Notes: generated by a model not told the origin, from the letters alone. DNA of 64,000 nucleotides from Clostridiaceae bacterium (GCA_018383195.1 JAGZOP010000001.1:62001-126000), one strand, 5' to 3'; counted from the first letter of the stretch, positions 42,594 through 52,308 are shown. Numbers and translations are program-made.

Positions 42594-43481
42594 TCAGATC
42601 TTGCAGCCCATCTGATTGAGTGCAGCCTGAATCCGTGCCGTATGCTCAGCAGTCGGCTCAACAAGCGGCAGACGCAGCGGACCGACCTTCCAGCCGAGCA
42701 GCTCCATTGCCTTCTTGACCGGAACCGGATTGACCTCACAGAACAGCGCGTTAATCAGCTCCAGATATGCAAGCTGCATCTTGGAAGCTTCTGCAAATTT
42801 TCCATCCATGCACAACTGGCACAGCTCATGTGTTTCACGCGGTGCAACATTGGACAGCACCGAAATGACACCCTTGCCGCCCATACTCATCATCGGGACA
42901 ATCTGGTCATCATTTCCCGACCAGAAGTTCATCTCGTCGCCGCACAGTGCCATCGATTCGGCAAGCAGCGAGAAATCCCCGCTTGCTTCCTTGGCGCCGT
43001 TGATGTAGGGATGCTTCGACAGCTCCTTGTAAGTTTCTGCAGCGAAAGACATTCCGGTGCGGGACGGTACGTTGTACAGAATCACCGGAATTTCACAATC
43101 TGCGATTGCATTAAAGTGCGCAATCAGTCCGCGCTGGCTGGTTTTATTGTAGTACGGCGTAACCGAGAGGACAGCATCCGCGCCGCTCGCCTTGGCACTC
43201 TTTGTGAGCTGCACTGCAAAATTGGTATCGTTTGAGCCTGCGCCTGCAATGACCGGTACACGGCCATTTACATATTCGCAGCAGAAGGAAATCGCTTCCT
43301 CATGCTCTTCTCCGGGGCAGGTAGGCGATTCGCCGGTCGTACCCATCACGACAATCGCATCCGTACCGTTATCAATCTGATAGTCCAGAATTCTCTTAAA
43401 TTCTTCGTAGTTAATGGTATGTTCATCAATGAACGGGGTGACAACTGCAACCGCAGCGCCGGTAAAAACAGGGTTCTTCAT
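42594..43481 (-). CDS. dapA: 4-hydroxy-tetrahydrodipicolinate synthase
   Basis: 295 aa TIM barrel condensing pyruvate with aspartate semialdehyde. Thr pair in VMGTTGESPT, catalytic Tyr in LYNVPSRTG, Schiff-base Lys in INGAKEASGD. Lies 15 nt after asd and before dapB. Confidence 0.97.
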   Translation of the reverse strand: MKNPVFTGAAVAVVTPFIDEHTINYEEFKRILDYQIDNGTDAIVVMGTTGESPTCPGEEHEEAISFCCEYVNGRVPVIAGAGSNDTNFAVQLTKSAKASGADAVLSVTPYYNKTSQRGLIAHFNAIADCEIPVILYNVPSRTGMSFAAETYKELSKHPYINGAKEASGDFSLLAESMALCGDEMNFWSGNDDQIVPMMSMGGKGVISVLSNVAPRETHELCQLCMDGKFAEASKMQLAYLELINALFCEVNPVPVKKAMELLGWKVGPLRLPLVEPTAEHTARIQAALNQMGCKI

Positions 43482-43496
43482 AAAATTATGACCTCC

Positions 43497-44579
43497 TTAG
43501 CGGTCCATATAGCCTTCAGCACAAAGCAGCTCTGCCATCAAAACAGCGCCGCCGGCTGCACCGCGCAGCGTATTATGCGACAGGCTGACAAACTTATAAT
43601 CATACAGCGCATCCTCACGCAGACGACCGATGGAAACACCCATGCCTCCCTCAAGGTCGCGGTCGAGCTTGGTCTGCGGACGGTTTTCCTCTTCAAAATA
43701 GGTCAGGAAATGTGCCGGAGCAGAGGGCAGCTTGAGTTCCTGTGCACGCCCCTCAAAGCTACGCCAACGCGCAATCATCTCTTCCTTGGTCGGCTTATTC
43801 TTGAACTTGACAAACGCCGCCGCCATATGACCGTCCGAGCAGGCAACGCGCAGGCACTGCGCGGTAATCACCGGAGAAACTGCCGGCTCGATGTGGTCGC
43901 CTTCGATATGGCCCCAAACCTTCATCGGCTCCTTCTCGCTCTTTTCTTCCTCGCCGCCGATGTACGGAATCACATTATCCACCATCTCGGGCCAAGACTC
44001 AAAGGTCTTGCCCGCGCCCGAAATCGCCTGATAGGTGCAGACTGCCACTTCGGTCGGCTCAAAGTCCATCAGCGCGGACAGCGCCGGCACATAGGACTGG
44101 ATCGAGCAGTTGGACTTGACGGCAATGAAGCCGCGCTTGGTGCCCAGACGCTTACGCTGTGCCGGAATAATCTTCGCATGCTCTGCGTTAATTTCCGGAA
44201 TAATCATCGGCACGTCCGGGGTCATGCGGTGTGCAGAGTTGTTGGAGCAAACCGGGCACTCCAGCTTTGCATAGCGTTCCTCGAGCGCACGGATTTCATC
44301 CTTCTTCATATCAACCGCACAGAAGATAAAATCAACCTTGGACGTAATCTCCTCCGCGTCTGCCGTCGCGTCGTACATGACCATATCTCTGTACTTTGCA
44401 GGCATTTCGGTTTTCATTTTCCAGCGGCCCTCGCACGCTTCTGCATAGGTCTTGCCCTTGTTGCGGCCAGATGCTGCCAGTGCAACGACATTGAACCACG
44501 GATGGTTCTCCAGAAGAAGCGTAAACCGCTGACCGACCATGCCGGTCGCGCCTACAATGCCTACATTATACTGTCTCAT
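43497..44579 (-). CDS. asd: Aspartate-semialdehyde dehydrogenase (archaeal/fungal-type)
   Basis: 360 aa. N-terminal NADP fold VGIVGATGMVGQRF, catalytic Cys in AVKSNCSIQ, substrate segment WGHIEGDHIEP and the late SHNTLRGAAGGAVLMAELL. The length and motif style fit the archaeal/fungal branch, not the 330-aa B. subtilis type. The start at 44579 follows AGGAGG. First gene of the lysine/DAP operon, transcribed through a lysine riboswitch. Confidence 0.95.
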   Translation of the reverse strand: MRQYNVGIVGATGMVGQRFTLLLENHPWFNVVALAASGRNKGKTYAEACEGRWKMKTEMPAKYRDMVMYDATADAEEITSKVDFIFCAVDMKKDEIRALEERYAKLECPVCSNNSAHRMTPDVPMIIPEINAEHAKIIPAQRKRLGTKRGFIAVKSNCSIQSYVPALSALMDFEPTEVAVCTYQAISGAGKTFESWPEMVDNVIPYIGGEEEKSEKEPMKVWGHIEGDHIEPAVSPVITAQCLRVACSDGHMAAAFVKFKNKPTKEEMIARWRSFEGRAQELKLPSAPAHFLTYFEEENRPQTKLDRDLEGGMGVSIGRLREDALYDYKFVSLSHNTLRGAAGGAVLMAELLCAEGYMDR

Positions 44580-44739
44580 TTTTATAATCCTCCTAAAAAT
44601 TAGACGCAGTGCACACAGGCTTCTACCCGCTACCAAGCCACGCCGATTAAGATTTTCAAATCTGCGCTTGAATCCCTCCCCGCCGCGCGAAGAATGGATT
44701 CTATTTGTGTAGGAATTCTGTTTTTATCGCTTTGCAATA

Positions 44740-44763
44740 AAAAAACCGGTTGAAAAACCGGCG
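44740..44763 (-). terminator. Terminator of the lysine riboswitch
   Basis: CCGGTT / AACCGG stem with a 4-nt loop, followed on the minus strand by seven T and ATT. It is the expression platform for the asd operon. Confidence 0.8.
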
Positions 44764-44805
44764 TAAACTAACTATAATGGAAGGGACGAATCCCCTGCCA
44801 GAATA

Positions 44806-44986
44806 CGATAGCTCTCCACCGGCATTTTGAAAAATGCTGATGACAGACACGGCGGATATTTTCCGAACGGTCCAGCTTTCCCCCGCCGCACAGAGTGAGA
44901 AGCTTCGGCGGCTTGCCCTTTCCCATCTGTTCATCGGGGTTGCGGACCCTCGCAGACAGTACTGATGAAAACCGCGCCTCTATCCT
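44806..44986 (-). ncRNA. Lysine riboswitch
   Basis: On the minus strand the RNA has the conserved L-box blocks in order: GATAGAGGCGCGG, CATCAGTAC, GGGAAAGGGCAAGCCGCCGAAG, GCGGCGGGGGAAAGCTGG and closing GGAGAGCTATC, whose CTATC pairs with the opening GATAG (P1). A terminator follows at 44740-44763 and the asd-dapA-dapB operon lies downstream. Lysine binding should turn off transcription. Confidence 0.95.
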
Positions 44987-45019
44987 TATTTTTCTGCTTC
45001 GAAAAGAAGCTTTGCCCTT

Positions 45020-45048
45020 ATTGTAGTAGAACCTTATCCATTTGTCAA
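45020..45048 (-). promoter_or_regulatory. Promoter of the lysine riboswitch and asd operon
   Basis: TTGACA, 17-bp spacer, TACAAT on the minus strand, about 35 nt upstream of the riboswitch P1 stem. Confidence 0.85.
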
Positions 45049-45065
45049 GTCACAAGGAGTTGCTT

Positions 45066-46745
45066 ATGAAACGAATTTTATGCGCATTTTTAGCACTTTT
45101 CACCTGTGTCCTCTGCGCACCTCCACCGGCGCAGGCGGCAGAACCCGATCGGATTGTCCGCGTCGGACTGTATTACAGCGCATCGGCGCTTTCTTCCGTC
45201 ACGTTGGAAGGCAGCAATGGGTTTTCACTCGGTTCCATGGATGGAACAACCTTTTCTGCGGCAAATCGCACCGCTTCCACTGTGCTCACTGTCACAGCGG
45301 ACGGTTCCCGCTTCACCGTAACCGATGCCGCAGGCAGCCCTGTCTATCAGGCAGAGGGCGATACGCTCGCTGTCCGTTCTGAAAGCGGGCTGACAAAATG
45401 CAAAGATTACACCTATCGCGGCGACTTTGTCCTGCGTCAGGATGCCTCCGGCAAGCTGACTGTTTTAAACTATGTCGCGCTTGAGGATTATGTGAAAGGC
45501 GTGCTGCCGTATGAGATGAGCGCAAGCTGGCCGGCGGAGGCGCTCAAAGCACAAGCCATCTGCGCACGTTCTTTTGCCCTCGGCAACCTGAACAAGCATA
45601 AGTCGCTCGGATTTGAGCTTTGCAACACTACAAACTGTCAGGTTTATCGCGGAATCAATCGTGCAACTGCTGCTTCGGACGCTGCCGTAGATGCCACTGC
45701 GGGACAGATTCCCCTGTATAATGGCAAACTCGCTGTCGGTTATTTTTTCTCATCGGACGGCGGCGCAACTGAGAATAATGAAAATGTCTGGGGCGGCGAT
45801 CCGGTTCCGTATCTGCGCGGCGTGCCCGATCCCTACGAGGACAGCAAAAGCGCCTCCAAAGGCACTTGGAGCGTCACGCTGACTGCAGACGAAATCGCAT
45901 CCAAACTGCGCGCTTCCGGCCGTACAATCGGCACAGTAGCCAACGTGCAGGTCACAAAGCGCACCGATATGGATAACGTCAACGAGGTGACTGTCACCGA
46001 TACCACCGGCAAAACGGTTGTCCTGAAAAACAGCGCCGTGCGCTCGGTTTTCGGGCTCAATAGCCTCCGCTATACAATCACACCGAACGCCGGTAAATCT
46101 GCCGCGGCAGAAATAGGCACCTGCAGCAATCCTGACGCGCTGTCCATCCTGCCCTCGACTCACAAGGTTGCCGTGGACGGCAAGTCCGCCAAGCCGCAAG
46201 GATATCTGGTCAATCAGGAAAACTATTTCAAACTGCGCGACATTGCATACATCTTAAAAGATACCAAAGCCTGCTTCGCAGTAGATTGGGATGCCGCAAA
46301 CAAGGCGATTCGCCTGACGAGCGGCAAAGCCTACCAGCCGACCGGCGGAGAAATGGCGTCTGGCACAACTGCTGTGGAATCTTCCGCGCCGTCCGACGAC
46401 AAGATTACTCTGAATGGAAAGCCTGTCGCGCTGAGCGGCTACCGCATCAACGATAACAACTATTACCGCGTGCGTGATCTCGCGGAACTAATCGGCTTCG
46501 GCATCGACTTTGACAGCGCGACACGCACGGTGCAGATCGTCAGCGATGCTTCCCCCGAGGACCCGGAGAGCGGCAATCCTGTCACACCTTCTGCGCCTCC
46601 CACTGCTTATACCTTTACCGGCACCGGTTGGGGACACAATGTCGGCATGAGCCAGTATGGTGCAAAAGCCATGGCGCAGCAAGGCTTTACATATGACGAA
46701 ATCCTGAAATACTATTTTACCGGCATTACAATTTCTGAATCATAA
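45066..46745 (+). CDS. SpoIID/LytB-type protein with inserted copper-amine-oxidase-like domains
   Basis: 559 aa. A signal peptide (about 1-25, cleaved near AQAAEP) precedes a SpoIID domain with the catalytic-Glu segment LPYEMSASWPAEALKAQAICARSFAL. SpoIID lytic transglycosylases cut denuded glycan strands. Two copper-amine-oxidase N-terminal-type modules (about 365-430 and 450-510: GYLVNQENYFKLRDIAYIL and GYRINDNNYYRVRDLAELI) separate the main part from the terminal GTGWGHNVGMSQYGAKAMA motif. The ATG at 45066 follows AAGGAG. It may act in sporulation or in vegetative wall turnover. Confidence 0.85.
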   Translation: MKRILCAFLALFTCVLCAPPPAQAAEPDRIVRVGLYYSASALSSVTLEGSNGFSLGSMDGTTFSAANRTASTVLTVTADGSRFTVTDAAGSPVYQAEGDTLAVRSESGLTKCKDYTYRGDFVLRQDASGKLTVLNYVALEDYVKGVLPYEMSASWPAEALKAQAICARSFALGNLNKHKSLGFELCNTTNCQVYRGINRATAASDAAVDATAGQIPLYNGKLAVGYFFSSDGGATENNENVWGGDPVPYLRGVPDPYEDSKSASKGTWSVTLTADEIASKLRASGRTIGTVANVQVTKRTDMDNVNEVTVTDTTGKTVVLKNSAVRSVFGLNSLRYTITPNAGKSAAAEIGTCSNPDALSILPSTHKVAVDGKSAKPQGYLVNQENYFKLRDIAYILKDTKACFAVDWDAANKAIRLTSGKAYQPTGGEMASGTTAVESSAPSDDKITLNGKPVALSGYRINDNNYYRVRDLAELIGFGIDFDSATRTVQIVSDASPEDPESGNPVTPSAPPTAYTFTGTGWGHNVGMSQYGAKAMAQQGFTYDEILKYYFTGITISES

Positions 46746-46787
46746 GGAGGAATCCGCGCGGCCGCCGTGCCGCGCGGTATTGATTTG
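46744..46787 (+). promoter_or_regulatory. Split ribosome binding region of queA with hairpin
   Basis: The only good ribosome site, AAGGAGG (46744-46750), is 37 nt from the queA ATG. Between them CCGCGCGG occurs twice (46754-46761 and 46770-46777) and can form an 8-bp stem, which would bring the effective spacing to about 13 nt. Confidence 0.5.
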
Positions 46788-47816
46788 ATGAAAAAAAGTG
46801 ATTTTTATTTTGACCTTCCCGAGCATCTGATCGCGCAGCATCCGCTTGAGCAGCGCGACTCTTCCCGTCTTTTGGTACTCGACCGCGCGACCGGCAGCGT
46901 TTCCCATCGTCATTTTACCGATCTGCTTGAATATCTGAATCCGGGTGACTGCCTGGTCATGAACAACTCGCGCGTCATTCCCGCGCGCCTGATGGGGCAT
47001 GCCGAAGGCCGTACCACGCCGATTGAAGTGCTGCTGCTCACCGACCATGGTGATGGCTTGTGGGAATGCCTGACCCGTCCAGGAAAAAAGACCCGCGAAG
47101 GCGTAAAACTAACTTTCGGTGACGGTCTGCTGACTGCGACCGTTGAATCGGTCAATCCCAAGGACGGCAACCGTTTTATCCGGTTTCATTACGACGGCAT
47201 CTTCCTCGAAATCCTAGAAAAGCTCGGCTCCATGCCGCTGCCGCCCTACATCAAGGAAAAGCTGGATGACCCGGAGCGCTATCAAACCGTTTACTCCAAA
47301 ACGCCCGGCTCCGCCGCTGCACCGACTGCCGGACTGCATTTCACCAAAGAACTGCTGCAAAAAATCGAAGAAAAGGGCGTAAAACTCGCATTTGTCACCC
47401 TGCATGTCGGTCTGGGCACCTTCCGCCCGGTCAAGGAGGAGGAAATCACTGACCATATCATGCACTCCGAATTCTATACAATGGATGAGCAGACTGCCCA
47501 AACCATCAACGACACCCACGCCGCAGGCGGCAAGGTCTGGGCGGTCGGCACCACAGCAACCCGCACGTTGGAAACCATTGCAGCCGAGGACGGTTCTGTG
47601 CGTGCGCAATCCGGCTGGACCGATATTTTCATCTATCCGGGCTACCGGTTCAAGACCGTCGATCATCTGGTGACCAACTTCCACCTGCCCGAATCCACGC
47701 TTATGATGCTGATTTCGGCGTTCGCCACCCGCGAGCAGGTTATGGCAGCCTATGCCGAAGCGGTCAAAGAGGAATACCGCTTCTTCTCTTTCGGGGATTC
47801 GATGCTCTTATATTAA
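46788..47816 (+). CDS. queA: S-adenosylmethionine:tRNA ribosyltransferase-isomerase
   Basis: 342 aa. It makes epoxyqueuosine at tRNA position 34. Family segments are MKKSDFYFDLPEHLIAQHPLEQRDSSRLLVL, NNSRVIPARLMG, GSAAAPTAGLHFT, HVGLGTFRPV and TNFHLPESTLMMLISAF. The ATG at 46788 gives the classical N-terminus; a GTG at 46767 is in frame inside the hairpin. No tgt gene follows; the next feature is a terminator. Confidence 0.95.
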   Translation: MKKSDFYFDLPEHLIAQHPLEQRDSSRLLVLDRATGSVSHRHFTDLLEYLNPGDCLVMNNSRVIPARLMGHAEGRTTPIEVLLLTDHGDGLWECLTRPGKKTREGVKLTFGDGLLTATVESVNPKDGNRFIRFHYDGIFLEILEKLGSMPLPPYIKEKLDDPERYQTVYSKTPGSAAAPTAGLHFTKELLQKIEEKGVKLAFVTLHVGLGTFRPVKEEEITDHIMHSEFYTMDEQTAQTINDTHAAGGKVWAVGTTATRTLETIAAEDGSVRAQSGWTDIFIYPGYRFKTVDHLVTNFHLPESTLMMLISAFATREQVMAAYAEAVKEEYRFFSFGDSMLLY

Positions 47817-47825
47817 CTTTCATAT

Positions 47826-47867
47826 GAAAAAGACGGTAAGGAAACCTGTTCCTTACCGTCTTTTTTT
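47826..47867. terminator. Bidirectional terminator
   Basis: Perfect 17-bp stem (47827-47843 and 47849-47865) with A and T runs in the arms. It also overlaps the stop codon of the parC-type gene. Confidence 0.9.
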
Positions 47868-50094
47868 ACAGTGTCATCTGCTGTTCGGGCAGATCTTCGT
47901 CTTTCAGCAGCGCGCCGAGCGCCGGAATTGCACGTCCACGGTAACGCGCCGGGTCGCTCAGTCCGGCGTCCTCCAGCCGGCAGGCGCGCGTAATGGTATG
48001 CTTGCCGCGCAGCACGACCACCTGAACGCCCTGTGTCGAACGTGTCGCCTTGACATCCAACATATCCGCACGGAACGTCAGCGCGCGGCGTCCCTGCGAT
48101 GAGGTCGAGAACATGGTGATCTCAGTTTCCTCCTCCACCGGATGGAAAAACGCAACCGCCGGAGATTTATCTGAATATGCGCCGGTCAAACGGCGGCGAT
48201 TGGTCTTTGTCTCGAACGACTCCATCGAGAACCGCGCAGCCTTGCCGTTTTCAAACACCACGATCATACTGCCCTTGTAATCGCCGGGCAGCACGGCATA
48301 CCGCGGCGTTTCACCCTCGTCCATGCCCAGCTTCTGCGGCAGATAATCGCCCAGCACCGAAGCCTTGGTATCGTCGAAATCATACAGCCGTGCCTTATAC
48401 GCCTGCTGATGATCGGTAAAGAAGATAATCTCCTGCTTGTTGGTCGTTTCGGTTTCCCAAATAACTTCGTCGCCATCCTTGAGTTTATGCTCCGAGGACA
48501 TGCGCCACGAGGCGGGCGTGATCTTCTTGAAATACCCCTCGCGGGTCAGGAATATCAAGACCGGATAGTCCTCGATATGATCGTCCTCGTCAAAGGTCTT
48601 GACCTCTTCGGCATAGACAATTTCGGAGTGGCGCGGTGCGGGATACTTCTTGATTACAGTCTCGAGTTCCTTGACAATGATATTGCGCAGCTTGGTCTTA
48701 CTGGACAGAATGCCCTCCAGCCGTGCAATTTCCTTTTCCAGTTCTTCCGTTTCCTGCGTGCGCTTCAGGATATATTCCTTGTTGATGTTTCTCAGCCGGA
48801 TTTCCGCAATGAACTCTGCCTGCTTTTCATCAATCCCAAAGCCTGCCATCAAATTGGGGATGACTTCACTGTCCTGTTCGGTTTCTCGGATAATCCGAAT
48901 GGCGCGGTCGATGTCGAGCAAAATCGCCTGCAAGCCTTGCAGCAAATGCAGCTTTGCTTTTTTCTTTCCGAGGTCGAAGAACACGCGGCGGCGAACCGAT
49001 TCAGTACGCCATGCCGTCCACTCATCAAGAATCTCCCGCACGCCGAGCACACGCGGCATGCCGCCGATGAGCACATTGAAGTTGCACGAGCACGAATCCA
49101 TCAGCGGGGTCTGGTGGAACAGGCGGTCCATCAGCTTATCCGGGTCGGCGCCGCGTTTCAAGTCGATGGCGATCTTCAGACCGGACAGGTCGGTTTCGTC
49201 ACGAATGTCGGCAATCTCGCGAATTTTCCCGCCTTTTACAAGGTCCGCAATCTTATCGATAATTGCTTCAATCGTCGTAGTATAGGGGATTTCGGTGATT
49301 TCAATGAGATTTTCCTTGCGGAGATACTGCCATTTGGCACGTACCTTAAACGAGCCGCGCCCCGTTGCGTAGATTTTCCGCATCTCGGCTTCGTCAAAAA
49401 TGATCTCGCCGCCAGTCGGGAAATCGGGCGCAGGCAGCGTGGTCAGAATATCATGTTCCGGGTTTTTGATGCACTCAATCGCGGTCTGGCAGACCTCATG
49501 CAGGTTAAACCCGCAAAAGCTCGACGCCATGCCGACCGCAATGCCGGTGTTTGCTGATACCAGAATATTGGGAAACGTGGTTGGCAGCAGCGTCGGCTCC
49601 TTCAGTTCGCCGTCGTAGTTATCCACAAAATCCACTGCATCTGCGTCAATGTCGCGGAACAGCTCCTGACAGATGCCGTCCAGTTTGGCTTCGGTGTAAC
49701 GCGATGCAGCATATGCCATATCGCGCGAATACACCTTGCCGAAGTTTCCCTTAGAATCCACAAACGGAGTCAGCAGCGCTTCGTTGCCGCGCGTCAGGCG
49801 CACCATGGTCTCATAGATGGCGCTGTCGCCGTGCGGGTTGAGTTTCATGGTCTGACCGACAATATTTGCGGACTTGGTCCGGTTGCCGTTCAGCAGCCCC
49901 ATTTTATACATGGTATACAGCAGTTTGCGGTGAGACGGCTTGAATCCGTCGATCTCCGGGATGGCGCGCGAAACAATAACGCTCATCGCGTAGGGCATAT
50001 AGTTTTTCCGCAGCGTATCCGTAATCGGTTGGGGCGTAGGCTCCAACGGCGGCAGAACCGGACGCTTCGGCTGTATTTCTTTTTTCTTAGGCAC
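47866..50094 (-). CDS. Type II topoisomerase subunit A (ParC/GyrA-like)
   Basis: 742 aa, starting with GTG at 50094 after AGGAGG. The breakage-reunion domain has the active Tyr in YAASRYTEAKL. A coiled coil (about 400-450) and a shortened beta-propeller domain follow; the gyrase-specific QRRGGKG box is not seen, so topoisomerase IV-like decatenation is more likely than supercoiling. It follows its partner subunit B gene by 27 nt. Confidence 0.88.
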   Translation of the reverse strand: MPKKKEIQPKRPVLPPLEPTPQPITDTLRKNYMPYAMSVIVSRAIPEIDGFKPSHRKLLYTMYKMGLLNGNRTKSANIVGQTMKLNPHGDSAIYETMVRLTRGNEALLTPFVDSKGNFGKVYSRDMAYAASRYTEAKLDGICQELFRDIDADAVDFVDNYDGELKEPTLLPTTFPNILVSANTGIAVGMASSFCGFNLHEVCQTAIECIKNPEHDILTTLPAPDFPTGGEIIFDEAEMRKIYATGRGSFKVRAKWQYLRKENLIEITEIPYTTTIEAIIDKIADLVKGGKIREIADIRDETDLSGLKIAIDLKRGADPDKLMDRLFHQTPLMDSCSCNFNVLIGGMPRVLGVREILDEWTAWRTESVRRRVFFDLGKKKAKLHLLQGLQAILLDIDRAIRIIRETEQDSEVIPNLMAGFGIDEKQAEFIAEIRLRNINKEYILKRTQETEELEKEIARLEGILSSKTKLRNIIVKELETVIKKYPAPRHSEIVYAEEVKTFDEDDHIEDYPVLIFLTREGYFKKITPASWRMSSEHKLKDGDEVIWETETTNKQEIIFFTDHQQAYKARLYDFDDTKASVLGDYLPQKLGMDEGETPRYAVLPGDYKGSMIVVFENGKAARFSMESFETKTNRRRLTGAYSDKSPAVAFFHPVEEETEITMFSTSSQGRRALTFRADMLDVKATRSTQGVQVVVLRGKHTITRACRLEDAGLSDPARYRGRAIPALGALLKDEDLPEQQMTL

Positions 50095-50121
50095 TTTACT
50101 GCCTCCTACTTTCCAAATTCA

Positions 50122-52116
50122 TTACGAAATATCCGCCAAGTCAAGATATTCATGACCATTCTCCGCGATATATTCCTTTCGCCCTGCAAGGTTATCCCCA
50201 AGCAGAAGATCGAACATATCGCTTGTCGCCTTGGCTTCTTCCGGCTCAACGCGAATCAGCCGGCGGGACGCGGGGTTCATCGTTGTCTCCCACATCATCT
50301 CGGCTTCGTTTTCACCAAGGCCCTTGGAACGCTGAATGAGCACCTTTTTCCCCGCCAGTTTTTTGAGAATTTCGGCTTTTTCGGTCTCATCGAATGCAAA
50401 ATAGCTTTTTCCCTTGTACTCGATCTCATAAAGCGGGGATTCTGCGATATACACATACCCCTGCTCGATGAGCGTCGGGGTCAGGCGATAGAGCATGGTC
50501 AAAATCAGCGTGCGGATCTGAAACCCGTCCACATCGGCATCGGTGCAAATAATGATCTTATTCCAGCGCAGATTTTCCAGATCGAACCCAGACATATCCT
50601 TGGATGCCTTGGTTTTGACCTCTACGCCGCAGCCGAGTACCTTGAGCAGGTCGGTGATGATATCGTTTTTGAAAATCTTATCATAATCCGCTTTCAAACA
50701 GTTGAGAATTTTGCCGCGCACCGGCATAATCGCCTGAAACTCCGCGTCTCTGCCCTGCTTGACCGAACCGAGTGCCGAATCACCCTCGACGATGTACAGC
50801 TCGCGGCGCGCAGTGTCTTTTGTTCGGCAGTCCACGAACTTCTGCACACGGTTTGCCACATCCAGATTGCCGGACAGCTTCTTTTTGATATTGAGACGCG
50901 CCTTTTCCGCCTGCTCGCGGCTTCGTTTATTGATGAGAATCTGCTCGGCGATTTTATCCGCCTCTGCCTTGTTCTCAATGAAGTAAACCTCCAGACCCTG
51001 CTTGAGGAAATCGGTCATCGCCTCTTGGATGAATTTATTGGTAATCGATTTTTTTGTCTGGTTCTCGTACGAGGTGTACGTGGAAAAACAGTTGGTGACC
51101 AGCACCAGTGAATCAAAGACATCCTGAAACGAGATCTTGCTCTCGTTTTTCTGATACTTGCCGATTTGTTTGAGATAACCGTCAATCGCGGACACGAACG
51201 CCGAGCGCACTGCCTTATCGGGCGCGCCGCCATGCTCGAGCCACGACGAGTTGTGATAATACTCGGTGCGGCTCACCGCAGACGAAAAGCAGAACGCACA
51301 GGAAAGCTTTGCTTTATATTCGGGTTTGTCCTCGCGGTCTCTGCCGCGGCGCTCGGATTCCAAAAACTGCACCGTAGTCAGCGGATTTTCTCCCGCCAAT
51401 TCGGTGACATAATCAACAATGCCGTTCTGATAGCAGAACTCTTCGGTTTCAAATTTGCTGCCCTGCTGGTCGCGCAGGACAAATTTCAGACGGTTGTTGA
51501 CCACCGCCTGCCGTTTAAGCGTATCCCGGTAATACTCCAGCGGGATATTGATGTCGGTGAACACTTCCAGATCCGGACGCCACCGGATTGTGGTTCCGGT
51601 TCGTTTGGCGCTTGTCGGCTTTTTGAGATATCCCTCGGCGGCATCGGTCTTGTTCTCGCCCTTTTCAAAATGCAGACTGTACTCAAACCCATCCCGCACG
51701 ATGGTGACATCCATATATTCAGACGCATACTGGGTCGCGCAGGTGCCCAAACCATTGAGTCCGAGTGAAAACTCATAGTTTTCCCCCTCGTTGTTCTTGT
51801 ATTTACCGCCCGCGTACAATTCGCAGAATACCAGTTCCCAGTTGTAACGCTGCTCCCCCTCGTTCCACTCGACCGGAATGCCGCGTCCCATGTCCGCGAC
51901 TTCAATCGAGCCGTCGCCGTAGCGCGTGACTGTAATTTCCGTACCGTGCCCCTCGCGCGCCTCGTCAATCGAGTTGGACAGGATTTCAAAGACTGCGTGC
52001 TCGCAGCCCTCCAATCCATCCGAGCCAAAAATAACGCCCGGACGTTTGCGGACGCGGTCAGCCCCCTTCAGGGACGATATGCTTTCATTGCCATACTCCG
52101 GCTTGGCTTTCCTCAT
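50122..52116 (-). CDS. Type II topoisomerase subunit B (ParE/GyrB-like)
   Basis: 664 aa. GHKL ATPase motifs are SNSIDEAREGHG, ADMGRGIP and LGLNGLGTCAT; the transducer Lys is in NQTKKSITN; TOPRIM has EGDSALG and DADVDGFQIRTL. The start at 52116 is chosen because GGAGAGG lies at the correct spacing; an ATG at 52131 contains that ribosome site. The pair is probably topoisomerase IV of a clostridial type, with gyrase elsewhere in the genome. Confidence 0.88.
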   Translation of the reverse strand: MRKAKPEYGNESISSLKGADRVRKRPGVIFGSDGLEGCEHAVFEILSNSIDEAREGHGTEITVTRYGDGSIEVADMGRGIPVEWNEGEQRYNWELVFCELYAGGKYKNNEGENYEFSLGLNGLGTCATQYASEYMDVTIVRDGFEYSLHFEKGENKTDAAEGYLKKPTSAKRTGTTIRWRPDLEVFTDINIPLEYYRDTLKRQAVVNNRLKFVLRDQQGSKFETEEFCYQNGIVDYVTELAGENPLTTVQFLESERRGRDREDKPEYKAKLSCAFCFSSAVSRTEYYHNSSWLEHGGAPDKAVRSAFVSAIDGYLKQIGKYQKNESKISFQDVFDSLVLVTNCFSTYTSYENQTKKSITNKFIQEAMTDFLKQGLEVYFIENKAEADKIAEQILINKRSREQAEKARLNIKKKLSGNLDVANRVQKFVDCRTKDTARRELYIVEGDSALGSVKQGRDAEFQAIMPVRGKILNCLKADYDKIFKNDIITDLLKVLGCGVEVKTKASKDMSGFDLENLRWNKIIICTDADVDGFQIRTLILTMLYRLTPTLIEQGYVYIAESPLYEIEYKGKSYFAFDETEKAEILKKLAGKKVLIQRSKGLGENEAEMMWETTMNPASRRLIRVEPEEAKATSDMFDLLLGDNLAGRKEYIAENGHEYLDLADIS

Positions 52117-52151
52117 ATGGTACCTCTCCATTTAAATTCACAATTATTTTA

Positions 52152-52180
52152 ATTATAGCAACCCATTTGCCTTTCGTCAA
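52152..52180 (-). promoter_or_regulatory. Promoter of the topoisomerase pair
   Basis: TTGACG, 17-bp spacer, TATAAT on the minus strand. Confidence 0.8.
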
Positions 52181-52308
52181 ATTTTCTGCCCTGCATGGTC
52201 ATTTTCCCCTTTTGAAATGGATTCATACCGCGCAAAAGCATTGTGTTCCCGGCATTCCTCCGCATATGCCCGTCCCCGTTTTCATAGGAATACATCGGAG
52301 GTGATCTG

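Noticed and set aside
43302..44603. Plus-strand open frame of 433 codons
   Set aside because: Antisense to dapA and asd, no domains, no ribosome site.
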